In this document: one piece after another, positions 50,262 through 60,326 of the stretch | Position numbering within the stretch: the first letter of the stretch is position 1 | Layout of the letters: each line of letters begins with the position of its first letter | DNA from: Mediterraneibacter glycyrrhizinilyticus | GTDB taxonomy: Bacteria > Bacillota > Clostridia > Lachnospirales > Lachnospiraceae | Direction: 5' to 3' | Length of the DNA stretch: 64,000 nt | Assembly (NCBI RefSeq): GCF_016902345.1 | Contig: NZ_JACJLR010000014.1 | Span: 1 to 64,000, forward strand | The notes under the pieces: generated by a model | What the model was told of the DNA's origin: nothing | The model's input: the letters and a program-made list of their open reading frames with translations, nothing else | The model's database searches: none | Made by a program: the position numbers and the translations under genes

Positions 50262-52139
50262 CTATTTCTCTTTCTTCATACATACTTTGTACAGATAGAA
50301 CAGAAGTACGATAAAGATGATCAGACTTCCGATCTGCGGAAGCGAGAAATCAAGCTTGATGGCAGAATCCACACCGGCAACGGCAAGGATCGCAAGGATG
50401 ATACCCATGATACCTTCTCCGGCAATCAGACCGGATGTGAACAGGACGCCGCGGTCTCCGCGCTCTTTCTTCTCTGCGTCAGTGCCTTTGATCTTCTCTA
50501 CGATGAAACGGACAGCACCGCCTGCCATGATTCCGGCACTTAAAGAGAACGGCAGGTACATGCCGACTGCAAAAGGCATTACCGGGATCTTGAGGATCTC
50601 AGCCACGACTGCGACAAACACACCGATGAGGATCAGTGCCCACGGAAGATCTGCGTTCATGATACCTTCTACGAGCATCTTCATCATGGTAGCCTGTGCT
50701 GCCGGAATCTTTTCTGTTCCGTATCCCCATGCCTCGTTCAGGAGGTAGAGCACGAATCCGATCGCTGCCGCAGATACGACAACACCCAGCATCTCACCGA
50801 TCTGCTGTTTCTTCGGTGTGGCTCCAACGATAAATCCGGTCTTCAGGTCCTGTGAAGTATCTCCGGCGATGGCAGCGACGATACAGATGATACCGCCGAT
50901 GGCAATGGCGCCGACCATACCTGTCGTGCCGTCTGTTCCGCTTGCTTTCAGGATCAGCGTGGCAATGATCAGAGTCGCGATCGCCATACCGGATACCGGG
51001 TTATTGGAAGAGCCGATCAGTCCTACCATACGGGAAGATACGGAAGCAAAGAAGAATCCGAAGATCACGATGATAAGAGCTCCGATCGGATTGACCGGGA
51101 ATGTCGGTATAAGCCAGATCAGGATCACGATCACCAGCATCATTCCGAGGAGCAGAGGCATCGGAAGATCCTGCTGTGTACGGATCGTATTGGTATTCCC
51201 ATGTTTTTTGGACATGCTCTGCATTGCCTGTTTGAATGTGCGGATGATCAGCGGGAAAGTTTTGATCAGGCTGATCAGACCGCCGGCTGCAACAGCACCT
51301 GCGCCGATATATTTTACATATGTGCCCCAGAGGTCAGCAGGAGCCATAGATGAGATCGGAACTTCACCGGGGAAGATCACAGCGTCTCCGCCGAACAGTG
51401 CGATCGCAGGCATGAGAACAAACCAGCTTAATGTACCGCCGGCCAGCATGTAGCTGGAGATCTTCGGACCGCAGATGAAGCCGACACCCGCAAGTGACGG
51501 AAGTACCTGGATCCCGATCTGGGAACCTGCGAAGCCTTTGAATGCATATCCGATCTCACTCGGGAAGAATCCCAGACCGTCTGCGATAAATTTGTATACA
51601 GCTGCAATGCCCAGACCTTTGAAGACAGAACCTGCCTTGCTTCCGCCTTCCTCTCCTGCAAGAAGGACTTCCGCACATGCGGTTCCTTCCGGGAAGGGAA
51701 GTGTTCCGTGTTCCTCAACGATCAGTGCCTGGCGGAGAGGAACCATAAAACATACTCCCAGGATACCGCCGAACAGTGCGATGAGGAAAATTGTCAGGAT
51801 GCTTGGGAATTCGATCTTTCCTTCTTCAGCCCATAAAAATAATGCAGGCAGAGTGAAGATCGCGCCTGCCGCGAGTGACTCGCCGGCAGAACCGATCGTC
51901 TGTACCATGTTGTTCTCGAGGATGGAATCCCTGCGAAGGATGATACGGATGATACCCATTGAGATAACGGCCGCCGGGATCGATGCAGAGACCGTCATGC
52001 CGACGAGAAGTCCAAGGTATGCGTTTGCCGCGCCGAATACAACAGCAAGGATACAGCCGATCAGGACAGAAGTGACTGTAAATTCCGGAACGATCTTGTC
52101 AGCCGGAATATACGGTTTGAAATCATTCTTGTTGTCCAT
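50262..52139 (-). CDS. OPT family oligopeptide transporter
   Basis: Secondary transporter, 625 residues, about sixteen helices. N-terminus PEFTVTSVLIGCILAVVFGAANAYLGLLVGMTVSASIPAAV; FPEGTACAEVLLAGEEGG is the family motif near 145; later NPVSGMAIATL and AGDTSQDLKTGFIVGATPKKQQIGE. Proteins of this bacterial clade are thought to import small peptides. The start at 52139 is preferred over the in-frame ATG at 52151, which abuts the SD without spacing. Confidence 0.9.
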   Translation of the reverse strand: MDNKNDFKPYIPADKIVPEFTVTSVLIGCILAVVFGAANAYLGLLVGMTVSASIPAAVISMGIIRIILRRDSILENNMVQTIGSAGESLAAGAIFTLPALFLWAEEGKIEFPSILTIFLIALFGGILGVCFMVPLRQALIVEEHGTLPFPEGTACAEVLLAGEEGGSKAGSVFKGLGIAAVYKFIADGLGFFPSEIGYAFKGFAGSQIGIQVLPSLAGVGFICGPKISSYMLAGGTLSWFVLMPAIALFGGDAVIFPGEVPISSMAPADLWGTYVKYIGAGAVAAGGLISLIKTFPLIIRTFKQAMQSMSKKHGNTNTIRTQQDLPMPLLLGMMLVIVILIWLIPTFPVNPIGALIIVIFGFFFASVSSRMVGLIGSSNNPVSGMAIATLIIATLILKASGTDGTTGMVGAIAIGGIICIVAAIAGDTSQDLKTGFIVGATPKKQQIGEMLGVVVSAAAIGFVLYLLNEAWGYGTEKIPAAQATMMKMLVEGIMNADLPWALILIGVFVAVVAEILKIPVMPFAVGMYLPFSLSAGIMAGGAVRFIVEKIKGTDAEKKERGDRGVLFTSGLIAGEGIMGIILAILAVAGVDSAIKLDFSLPQIGSLIIFIVLLFYLYKVCMKKEK

Positions 52140-52203
52140 TGAACATTTCATTCCTTTCTTTTCTTTTGATATAATTTTAACGCTTTTTTAACACAGCTTT
52201 AAG

Positions 52204-52212
52204 ATTATATCA
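52204..52212 (-). promoter_or_regulatory. Extended -10 promoter of the OPT transporter gene
   Basis: On the minus strand TGATATAAT. The 327-bp divergent gap between the OPT gene and the methyltransferase gene contains this and otherwise nothing I can name. Confidence 0.55.
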
Positions 52213-52466
52213 CTTTATCACAAGAAAGGGAAGTGAAAAACTCAGGTTTCTATAAAAAGAATGTTTTAGACAGCCCAGGCCGGACCCTGCAGTGAGGCAG
52301 GTGCTGTTATAAATTGAAGGTTTCATAGTGCCAAGATGTGCAAAATGTGTTAAACTTGTTACAGTTCCCGGATAAAAGCGGTTTCCAATGCGAGAATATT
52401 CTGACAGGAAAACAGATCAGGGGACAGAGAAACTCCGGTGTCAGACAGGCTCCGGAGCAGGGAAGG

Positions 52467-53258
52467 ATGGCTGTTCAGATGGAAGCATATACAGGATTTG
52501 CGCGGGTATATGATATATTTATGGATAATGTCCCCTATGCAGAATGGGGGGGATATCTCAGTTCGCTGCTCGGAGAATACGGTGTGGACGATGGGCTGGT
52601 CCTGGATCTGGGATGCGGGACCGGGGCGATGACTGAGATCCTTGCGGGATACGGATATGACATGATCGGCGTGGACAATTCTGAGGATATGCTTGAGATC
52701 GCGATGGAGAAGAAGATCCGGTCAGGACAGGATATCCTGTATCTTCTGCAGGATATGAGAGAGTTTGAACTCTACGGCACGGTGCGGGCCGTGGTCAGTG
52801 TCTGTGATTCTGTTAATTATATCACGGAGCCGGAGGAGCTCACCGAGGTGTTCCGGCTGGTGAACAACTATCTGGATCCGGCCGGGGTATTTATCTTTGA
52901 TTTTAATACAGAATATAAGTACCGGGAGATCCTGGGGGAGCAGACGATCGCGGAAGACCGGGGAGAGTGCAGTTTTATCTGGGACAACTGTTATTATGAA
53001 GAGGAACGGATCAATGAATATGACCTGACTCTCTTTATAAGAGATGACGGGGTGTCAGATGCCGGCAGTGATCTTTACCGGAAGTATCAGGAGACCCATT
53101 TCCAGAGGAGTTATACGCTGGATGAGATCAAAGAACTGATCAGAAAGTCCGGACTGGAATTTGTCACGGCATACGATGCTTTTACAAAGGACGTGCCGGG
53201 AGATGAGAGCGAGCGGATCTATGTGATCGCGCGGGAAGCCGGAAAAACCAGGAAATAA
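52467..53258 (+). CDS. Class I SAM-dependent methyltransferase
   Basis: Soluble methyltransferase, 263 residues. Motif I VLDLGCGTGAMTEILA, acidic loop MIGVDNSEDMLEIA, motif II region ILYLLQDMREFEL and VSVCDSVNYI. The substrate is unknown; the family contains many uncharacterised Firmicutes enzymes. ATG 52467 follows GGAGCAGGG; ATG 52479 is an alternative. It lies ahead of hslO and nadE in the same direction. Confidence 0.85.
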   Translation: MAVQMEAYTGFARVYDIFMDNVPYAEWGGYLSSLLGEYGVDDGLVLDLGCGTGAMTEILAGYGYDMIGVDNSEDMLEIAMEKKIRSGQDILYLLQDMREFELYGTVRAVVSVCDSVNYITEPEELTEVFRLVNNYLDPAGVFIFDFNTEYKYREILGEQTIAEDRGECSFIWDNCYYEEERINEYDLTLFIRDDGVSDAGSDLYRKYQETHFQRSYTLDEIKELIRKSGLEFVTAYDAFTKDVPGDESERIYVIAREAGKTRK

Positions 53259-53358
53259 GATGTGAAGATAAAACGCGAAGACTGGATAAAGGCGGGCAAA
53301 AAAAGGAAGCATGCTATGTAAATGCGGGCAGATAAAAAAGAAACGGAGAAAATAAGAC

Positions 53359-54237
53359 ATGGGAGATTATATCGTAAGAGCAGCGGCAGCAAATACACAG
53401 ATCAGGGCGTTTGCTGCAGTGACAACAGAACTTGTGGAGGAGGCGAGAAGACGGCACGGCACCAGCCCGGTGGCCACAGCGGCTCTCGGGCGGCTGCTGA
53501 CCGGCGGTGTGATGATGGGGAGCATGATGAAGAATGAAGAGGACATGCTGACCCTTCAGATCAAGTGCAGCGGACAGATCGGAGGACTTACCGTGACTGC
53601 CGACAGCCAGGGTAACGTAAAGGGGTATGTACACAATCCGGACGTCATGCTCCCGCCAAAGAACGGGAAGCTGGATGTAGGTGGCGCCCTGGGACAGGGA
53701 GTCCTCACAGTTATCAAGGATATGGGATTAAAAGAACCCTATTCCGGACAGACGATCCTTCAGACCGGGGAGATCGCGGAGGATCTTACCTACTATTTCG
53801 CAACGTCGGAGCAGGTTCCCTCGTCGGTAGGGCTGGGGGTCCTGATGGAGAAAGATAACACGGTGAGATGCGCGGGCGGATTTATCGTCCAGGTCATGCC
53901 GTTTATCGAGGACAAAGTTCTGGAGAAACTGGAAACGAATATCCAGAAGATCCAGTCTGTCACATCTATGCTGGATAACGGGCACACGCCGGAGGAGATG
54001 CTGGGGCAGGTGCTGGAAGGTCTGGACCTGGAGATCACGGATACGCTTCCGGCAAAATTCCACTGCAATTGTTCCAAGGAGCGGATCGAGAAGGCGATCA
54101 TCAGCATTGGAAAGAAAGAGATCCAGTCCATGATCGACGACGGAAAAGAGATCGAGGTGAAATGTCACTTCTGCAACACGGCTTACACGTACTCGGTGGA
54201 GGAACTGAAGGATCTGCTCAAGAAAGCAAAAAGGTAA
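53359..54237 (+). CDS. hslO: Hsp33 redox-regulated chaperone
   Basis: Chaperone switched on by oxidation, 292 residues. The N-terminal core (1-180) has TATAALGRLLTGGVMMG-type sequence (here SPVATAALGRLL) and IKCSGQIGGLTVTADSQGNVKGYV. The zinc redox switch at the C-terminus has both pairs, CNC in FHCNCSKERI and CHFC in VKCHFCNTAY. When oxidised these form disulfides and the protein holds unfolded clients. SD GGAG upstream. Confidence 0.93.
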   Translation: MGDYIVRAAAANTQIRAFAAVTTELVEEARRRHGTSPVATAALGRLLTGGVMMGSMMKNEEDMLTLQIKCSGQIGGLTVTADSQGNVKGYVHNPDVMLPPKNGKLDVGGALGQGVLTVIKDMGLKEPYSGQTILQTGEIAEDLTYYFATSEQVPSSVGLGVLMEKDNTVRCAGGFIVQVMPFIEDKVLEKLETNIQKIQSVTSMLDNGHTPEEMLGQVLEGLDLEITDTLPAKFHCNCSKERIEKAIISIGKKEIQSMIDDGKEIEVKCHFCNTAYTYSVEELKDLLKKAKR

Positions 54238-54327
54238 TATAGATATGAAAAAGTCCTCCGCATGGCATGAAAAGTCAGAGCTTTTTGTGGAAAACTTTCT
54301 GCGGGGTGACGGAAAGGCGGAAAAACA

Positions 54328-56256
54328 ATGAAACATGGTTTTGTCAAAGTGGCGGCAGCGACCCCGGATATCCGGGTGGCGGACGTGGAGTACAATACGG
54401 AAAGGATTCTGGCTGATATCAGCGAAGCGTGTGAGAACGGGGCGAAGATCCTGGTGTTTCCGGAACTGTGCGTGACCGGATATACCTGCAGCGATCTCTT
54501 TACCCACGATATCCTTCTCCGGGCGGCAAAGGAGGCTCTTTTTGAGATCGCGGAGCATACTGCGGACAAGGATATCCTGGTGTTCGTGGGCGTGCCGCTG
54601 GATGTCGAGGGAAAACTCTACAATGTGGCGGCGGCGCTGAACCGGGGAAAGGTCATCGGCTTTACTACAAAAACGTTCCTTCCCAATTACGGGGAGTTCT
54701 ATGAGATGAGGCAGTTCACTCCGGGACCAGATGAGGCGAGATACATCTCCTTTGAGGGGGACCAGATCCCCTTTGGACCCTGCATCCTGTTCCAGTCCAC
54801 TGCAATGGAGGATCTGATCGTATCGGCAGAGATCTGCGAGGATGTGTGGTCCCCCATCCCGCCCAGCATCAGCGCAGCGCTGGAGGGGGCGACAGTGATC
54901 GTCAACTGTTCGGCAAGTGATGAGACTATCGGAAAGGACTCTTACCGCAGGGAACTGATCTCCGGGCAGTCTGCCCGGCTGATCTCGGGATATGTGTACG
55001 CCAATGCCGGAGAAGGAGAGTCCACCACGGATCTGGTGTTCGGAGGGCATAATATCATTGCTGAGAACGGGACCATCTTAAAAGAGGCAAAACGTTACCA
55101 TAACGAGATCATATATTCCGAACTGGATATCCAGAGGATCGTGGGAGAGCGGAGAAAGAACACTACGTTCCAGACCGAGCAGTGCCGGACGCTGATCCGG
55201 GTGCCATTCTATATCGAGACTGCAAAAACCGAGCTCACCCGGACATTTCCCAAGAAGCCCTTTGTACCTTCTGATGAGGCGGCAAGGGCGGAGCGGTGCG
55301 AGGAGATCCTGACGATTCAGGCCATGGGGCTTAAGAAGCGTCTGGCGCACACGAATTCCAGGACTGCAGTGGTGGGGATATCAGGGGGTCTGGATTCTAC
55401 CCTTGCTCTCCTTGTGACCGCCCGTGCTTTTGACATGCTCGGTAAGGATAAAAAAGAGATCATTGCTGTGACCATGCCCTGCTTCGGGACTACGGACCGG
55501 ACCTATCAGAACGCCTGTGAGATGGCGCGTCAGGTGGGAGCAACATTGAAAGAAGTTCCCATCGCGGATGCGGTCAACATTCATTTCCGTGATATCGGAC
55601 AGGATCCGGAGGATCACAGCGTGACTTATGAGAACTCCCAGGCAAGGGAGCGTACCCAGGTGCTGATGGATATCGCAAACCGGACCTGGGGCATGGTGAT
55701 CGGAACCGGAGACATGTCAGAACTGGCTCTGGGGTGGGCGACCTACAATGGAGATCACATGTCCATGTACGGGGTCAATGCATCTGTTCCGAAGACGCTG
55801 GTACGCCATCTGGTGAAATATGCGGCGGACGATACAAAGGATGAGAAGCTGAAAAAAGTGCTCTATGACGTGCTTGATACACCGGTGAGCCCGGAACTCC
55901 TTCCGCCCAAAGATGGAAATATCGCGCAGAAGACTGAGGATCTGGTAGGACCCTATGAGCTGCATGATTTCTTCCTCTATTATATGCTCCGCTTCGGATA
56001 TGAGCCGAGCAAAATCTTCCGCCTGGCGGAGCGGACGTTCAAAGAAGACTATGACAAGGTAACGATCCTGAAGTGGCTGGAAACATTCTGCCGGAGATTC
56101 TTCTCTCAGCAGTTCAAGCGGTCCTGTCTTCCGGATGGCCCGAAGATTGGTACGGTGGCACTCTCGCCGAGAGGAGACTGGAGGATGCCAAGCGACGCAT
56201 GCGTTGCGGTGTGGCTGAAAGACCTGGGAAATGTCTCACTTCAGGAAAAAGAATAG
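54328..56256 (+). CDS. nadE: Glutamine-dependent NAD+ synthetase
   Basis: Last step of NAD synthesis, 642 residues. The N-terminal nitrilase-like glutaminase domain (1 to about 280) has the Glu in LVFPELCVTGYTCSD, the Lys in TKTFLPNYGEFYE and the Cys in VSAEICEDVW. The C-terminal synthetase domain (about 330-642) has the P-loop VVGISGGLDSTLALLV, then GTGDMSELALGW. The fused form uses glutamine rather than free ammonia. It is 90 bp after hslO. Confidence 0.95.
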   Translation: MKHGFVKVAAATPDIRVADVEYNTERILADISEACENGAKILVFPELCVTGYTCSDLFTHDILLRAAKEALFEIAEHTADKDILVFVGVPLDVEGKLYNVAAALNRGKVIGFTTKTFLPNYGEFYEMRQFTPGPDEARYISFEGDQIPFGPCILFQSTAMEDLIVSAEICEDVWSPIPPSISAALEGATVIVNCSASDETIGKDSYRRELISGQSARLISGYVYANAGEGESTTDLVFGGHNIIAENGTILKEAKRYHNEIIYSELDIQRIVGERRKNTTFQTEQCRTLIRVPFYIETAKTELTRTFPKKPFVPSDEAARAERCEEILTIQAMGLKKRLAHTNSRTAVVGISGGLDSTLALLVTARAFDMLGKDKKEIIAVTMPCFGTTDRTYQNACEMARQVGATLKEVPIADAVNIHFRDIGQDPEDHSVTYENSQARERTQVLMDIANRTWGMVIGTGDMSELALGWATYNGDHMSMYGVNASVPKTLVRHLVKYAADDTKDEKLKKVLYDVLDTPVSPELLPPKDGNIAQKTEDLVGPYELHDFFLYYMLRFGYEPSKIFRLAERTFKEDYDKVTILKWLETFCRRFFSQQFKRSCLPDGPKIGTVALSPRGDWRMPSDACVAVWLKDLGNVSLQEKE

Positions 56257-56317
56257 ATTTTTTAAAAAGGAAAAAGTTTACTGAAAGAAAAATGCTTGAG
56301 AAAGGAGAAGTGACACG

Positions 56318-57334
56318 ATGAAACTGATCCGGACAGAAGATGCTGTGGGAAGCGTGCTCTGCCACGATATCACACAGATCATCCCGGGAGTCACAAAGGA
56401 TGCGGTGTTCCGCAAAGGGCATATCGTGAGGAAGGAGGACATCCCGGTCCTTCTCTCTGTAGGAAAAGAACATCTGTATGTCTGGGAAGCCCAGGAAGGG
56501 ATGCTCCATGAGAATGACGCGGCGGAGGTGCTGCGGCAGGTATGTCAGGGAGAACACATGAAAGCTTCTGAACCGAAGGAAGGAAAGATCGAACTGACGG
56601 CGGAGTGTGACGGACTTCTTAAGATCGACGGGGAGAAGCTGAACGCAGTCAACGCCATGGGGCAGATGGTGCTCGCATCCCGTCACGGCAATTTTCCTGT
56701 AAAGAAGGGGAACAAGATCGTCGGGATGCGCGTTGTTCCTCTTGTCATCGAAGAGGAGAAGATGAACCGTGTGAAGGAAATCTGCGGGGATGAACCGATC
56801 TTCCGGCTCCTTCCGTTCCGCTCTATGAAAGCAGCCATCGTTACGACGGGAAGTGAAGTTTATTATGGCAGGATCAAAGATCAGTTCACCCCGGTCGTAA
56901 AAGCCAAGCTTGAGGAAGCCGGAATGGAAGTGATGGGAAATACGCTCTGCAATGACGATTCAGATATGGTGACAGAGGCGATAACGGATTGGATCAAAAA
57001 AGGGGTGGATGTGGTTGTCTGTACCGGCGGTATGAGCGTGGATCCGGACGACCGGACGCCGCTTTCCATCCGCAATGCCACGGATGAGGTGATCACCTAC
57101 GGTGCTCCGGTCCTGCCGGGGGCCATGTTCATGCTTGCATATGCAGGGGCGGTCCCGGTGATGGGACTGCCCGGGTGTGTGATGTACTCAAAGAGGACGA
57201 TCTTTGACCTGGTCCTGCCCCGGATCGCAGCCGGAGAGCGGCTTTGTGCTGAAGATTTTTCCGCTCTGGGGGAAGGCGGGCTGTGTCTGAACTGCGGGGG
57301 GTGCACGTTCCCGAACTGCGGGTTTGGGAAGTAG
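56318..57334 (+). CDS. MoeA/Mog-like molybdopterin-binding protein with Cys-rich tail
   Basis: 338 residues. The N-terminal part (1-165) is unlike classical MoeA and resembles the clostridial molybdopterin-binding family. The MoCF domain (about 168-315) has AAIVTTGSEVYYGRIKDQF, the dinucleotide loop VVCTGGMSVDPDDRTP and LPGCVMYSKRTIFDLVLPRI. The C-terminus ends with a compact cysteine cluster: C323, C326, C329 and C334 (CLNCGGCTFPNC), which could bind an iron-sulfur cluster or metal. It probably helps load molybdenum or finish the cofactor for a molybdenum hydroxylase. The XdhC-like gene at 63026 is a likely partner. Confidence 0.8.
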   Translation: MKLIRTEDAVGSVLCHDITQIIPGVTKDAVFRKGHIVRKEDIPVLLSVGKEHLYVWEAQEGMLHENDAAEVLRQVCQGEHMKASEPKEGKIELTAECDGLLKIDGEKLNAVNAMGQMVLASRHGNFPVKKGNKIVGMRVVPLVIEEEKMNRVKEICGDEPIFRLLPFRSMKAAIVTTGSEVYYGRIKDQFTPVVKAKLEEAGMEVMGNTLCNDDSDMVTEAITDWIKKGVDVVVCTGGMSVDPDDRTPLSIRNATDEVITYGAPVLPGAMFMLAYAGAVPVMGLPGCVMYSKRTIFDLVLPRIAAGERLCAEDFSALGEGGLCLNCGGCTFPNCGFGK

Positions 57335-57407
57335 GGTATATCGCGGCGTGCCTGAAAGCGATACATCTCTCTGGCGGACGTTTTATCGCCTTCTCTTGAA
57401 GATCATT

Positions 57408-58079
57408 TCATTCATACACGATCCGCCCGTCCTCGATCCTCACGATCCGGTCTGCCTGCTGTGCGATCTCAGGATTGTGAGTGATCATCACGATAGTCTG
57501 GCGGAATTCCCGGCTGGACATCTTGAGCAGCCCGATCACGTCATCGCTTGTCTTGGAGTCCAGGTTTCCGGTGGGTTCGTCGGCGAGGATGATGGAGGGC
57601 TTTGACGCCAGAGCGCGGGCGATGGCGACTCTCTGCTGCTGGCCTCCGGAGAGGGTGCCCGGAAGGGAATCCAGCCGGCTCTCCAGTCCCAGCATTTTTA
57701 CCACCTGCATGATAAACTTTTTATCCGGCTTCTGCCCATCCAGGGAGATGGGAAACACGATGTTCTCCCAGACTGTGAGGACCGGGACCAGATTGTAATT
57801 CTGGAAGACAAAGCCGATCTGTTTGCGTCGGAAGATGGTCGCCTGCTCGCCGTTTAGTTTTGCCAGGTCTGTCTTGCCGATCCGGATGCTTCCGGCGGTA
57901 GGGGTATCCAGCCCGCCCAGCATGTTCAAAAGAGTGGATTTTCCGCTGCCGGAAGTACCGATGATGGCAGTGAATTTCCCGAGTTCTATCTCCAGGTCGA
58001 TGCCGTCCAGGGCTTTTACCATTGTGTCTCCTTTTCCGTAATATTTCTTGATCCCAGATGCTCTTAAGATGCTTTCCAT
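57408..58079 (-). CDS. ABC transporter ATP-binding protein (MacB/Bce type)
   Basis: ATPase, 223 residues, all motifs intact: Walker [12 protein letters not shown]-loop [10 protein letters not shown], signature LSGGQQQR, Walker [12 protein letters not shown] and H-loop ITHN. ATG 58079 follows AAGGAGGGG. It is the last gene of a minus-strand cluster whose permease and kinase are broken. It may still be produced but seems to have lost its own permease partner. Confidence 0.88.
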   Translation of the reverse strand: MESILRASGIKKYYGKGDTMVKALDGIDLEIELGKFTAIIGTSGSGKSTLLNMLGGLDTPTAGSIRIGKTDLAKLNGEQATIFRRKQIGFVFQNYNLVPVLTVWENIVFPISLDGQKPDKKFIMQVVKMLGLESRLDSLPGTLSGGQQQRVAIARALASKPSIILADEPTGNLDSKTSDDVIGLLKMSSREFRQTIVMITHNPEIAQQADRIVRIEDGRIVYE

Positions 58080-58147
58080 AATTTTGCCCCTCCTTGAAAT
58101 GTATGAGATGGTATGAAAGTTATTAATATATAAATATAGATTTTAGT

Positions 58148-60200
58148 TTATTCAGAAATTCTTAACTGGTCTACGATACTGCCTTTGTTGAAAAATCTCA
58201 GCGCCAGCACGGGCACGAGGAATCCTGCGATGAGCAGAAGTGCACATGTGACAAGTGCAGGGAGGAGCGTAAAGTGGAATGTACACCACCAGATCGCTCC
58301 GGTCAGCCCTCTTACCAGTGTAAATCCCAGCACAAAGGAGAAGAACAGTCCCAGGATGCAGGCGCCAAGGGCATAGAAGAGGCCCTCGAAGGCCATCATC
58401 TTTGTGAGCTGTTTCTGAGTCATGCCGATGCTGCGCATGGTGGCAAATTCGTGACGGCGGGTCAGGATCGTGGTAATGATCGTGTTGATCAGGTTGAGCA
58501 CGCCGATGATCCCGAAAATGATGCCGACCAGTCCGCCGACAAATGTGATCATAGTCTGTGTGGCTTCCGCACTTTCCCTCGCAGAGTCCGCGGTCAGGAA
58601 GTCAATGGAAGGATCTGCATTCTCCATATAGTCTTCAAGGAATGCGGTCATATTATCCCGATGAGATTCTTCCACATTGAACGCGTATTTATAGACGACA
58701 GGCTCGTCATAGATCTCTTCATATACATCTGAGGGAAGATAGATGAAGATCCCGTCACCGCCGATCTTGGCGGTCCCGGCTACGGTGAAACCGATCTCTT
58801 CGTCGTCTCCGTTTAGCGCTGCTTTCGCCAGTACCGGAAGATCCATCAGAGGTTCTCCGTTCTTATAGACAGTGACCATATCGCCCACATCAAGAAAGTT
58901 AAGCTCTCTGTGAAGAGACATATCTGAGCGGTCCACATCTACGCCCACCAGGAGTCCTTCTTTCTGCTCCATTTTCTGGCAGAGAGTGTGTGCGTCTGTC
59001 TCTCCCTCCCTGAGATCCATACGGGAGAGTGCGGCCTCGCTCAGCCCGTAGACATTACAGATGGGGCGCCCATCGTCTCCCAGACTGAAAATGAATCCGT
59101 CCTCTGTGGCTGCGCTGGTCAGTCCGGTCTCCTCCTCGACAGTGGGATATAAAGTTGGGATGATCCCGAAGTCATAGGTCACATTTGTGTCTTCCCGGGT
59201 GTTTTTGTAGACCGCGCCTGCGTCTGTTACGCCCGGCTGTGCTGCAATGGCGTCCATGGTCTCCTGGCTTAAGCTCTCCTCTCTGGAGGTAAAGCCTTTC
59301 TGCCCGTTGGTGCTCACCGCGTTGACCACAGAGTAGTCGGTGCGGATCATATAATCTACCTGTTTCTCTACGTCCACACTCTGTGCTGCGGTACCGACGC
59401 AGTTTAAGAGGACCACGCACAGCGTTAGTGAAACCATGATAAAGGCGGTACGGCGGCGGGAACGTCCCAGGTTGGACCAGGCGAGACGGGAAAGGCTGGC
59501 TCCGGGACCAGTCTGCCATGTTCTCCTGAAGATCGACCGTGCTGGAGGCGATGATATCGGACCAGTAAGTCCCGGCGATATCCATGTCTCTATCATAGGT
59601 ATACCGGAAGATGTCCGGGTTGGCGTCACGGAAAGCGGTTCCAGCGGCCATCATGCTCATCTGCTCGTTGGTAGCTTCATACCAGCCGGAGACCACCATC
59701 TCCATGGAATATTCCTCTCCGTGAGCTGTGAATTCGATGGTCACGGTCTCACCTGTTTCAGGCTCGGCGCCCAGATCCTTCAGGGCAAGGTCTGAAGTTA
59801 CGATCTCGTTAGCGGCCTGAGGCATGGTCCCATGGGAAGGATTGCAGAAGAGCAGTTCTGCTTCTGTCTCGTCCATGACGTCAAATTCAATATTGTGGCG
59901 GCTTGTATTGGTGAGGAATCCCACGGGCATCCGCAGGCCGTATTCTTTGACAAAATCCGCATCTGAGAGTGCTTCGAACTGTTCTGCGGTCATATTACGG
60001 AGATCACCGTCAGACTTGCTGCCTTTCATGAGCTGCATGGAGAGGGTGACGGACTCATAAGTCCCAAGCCCGATGGTGGTGACGGATGTGAAAAGGATGG
60101 CAGTGAGCGCGATCGCGGCCACTGCGATGAGATTTCTGATCCTGCCGGACAGGAAGACACGTCTGGCGAGGATGTTCAGCATATTTTTTGAGTATTTCAT
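58148..60200 (-). pseudogene. FtsX-type ABC permease broken by internal deletion and frame change
   Basis: Two frames cover one gene. The first (from ATG 60200 after GGAGGT) reads MKYSKNMLNILARRVFLSGR, a first helix and an extracellular domain to about STVDLQENMADW (near 59510). Beyond this it is nonsense to a stop at 59172. The second frame becomes meaningful at GASLSRLAWSNLGRSRRRT (near 59490) and runs to the end at 58148 with the fourth helix, second extracellular domain and last three helices. In relatives about 200 residues with a three-helix FtsX block lie between these parts; here they are missing. The gene is therefore probably inactive. Confidence 0.8.
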
Positions 60201-60326
60201 GTCTGTACCTCCTATCTGATAGCGATGATAACAGGTCAATGTCACAATAAAGGTACAGCAAAGTTACATTTTTGTGCCTTTAAACAGGTTACTGTTCGCA
60301 TAGAAGCCGGGAAAAGCCGTGAAATT

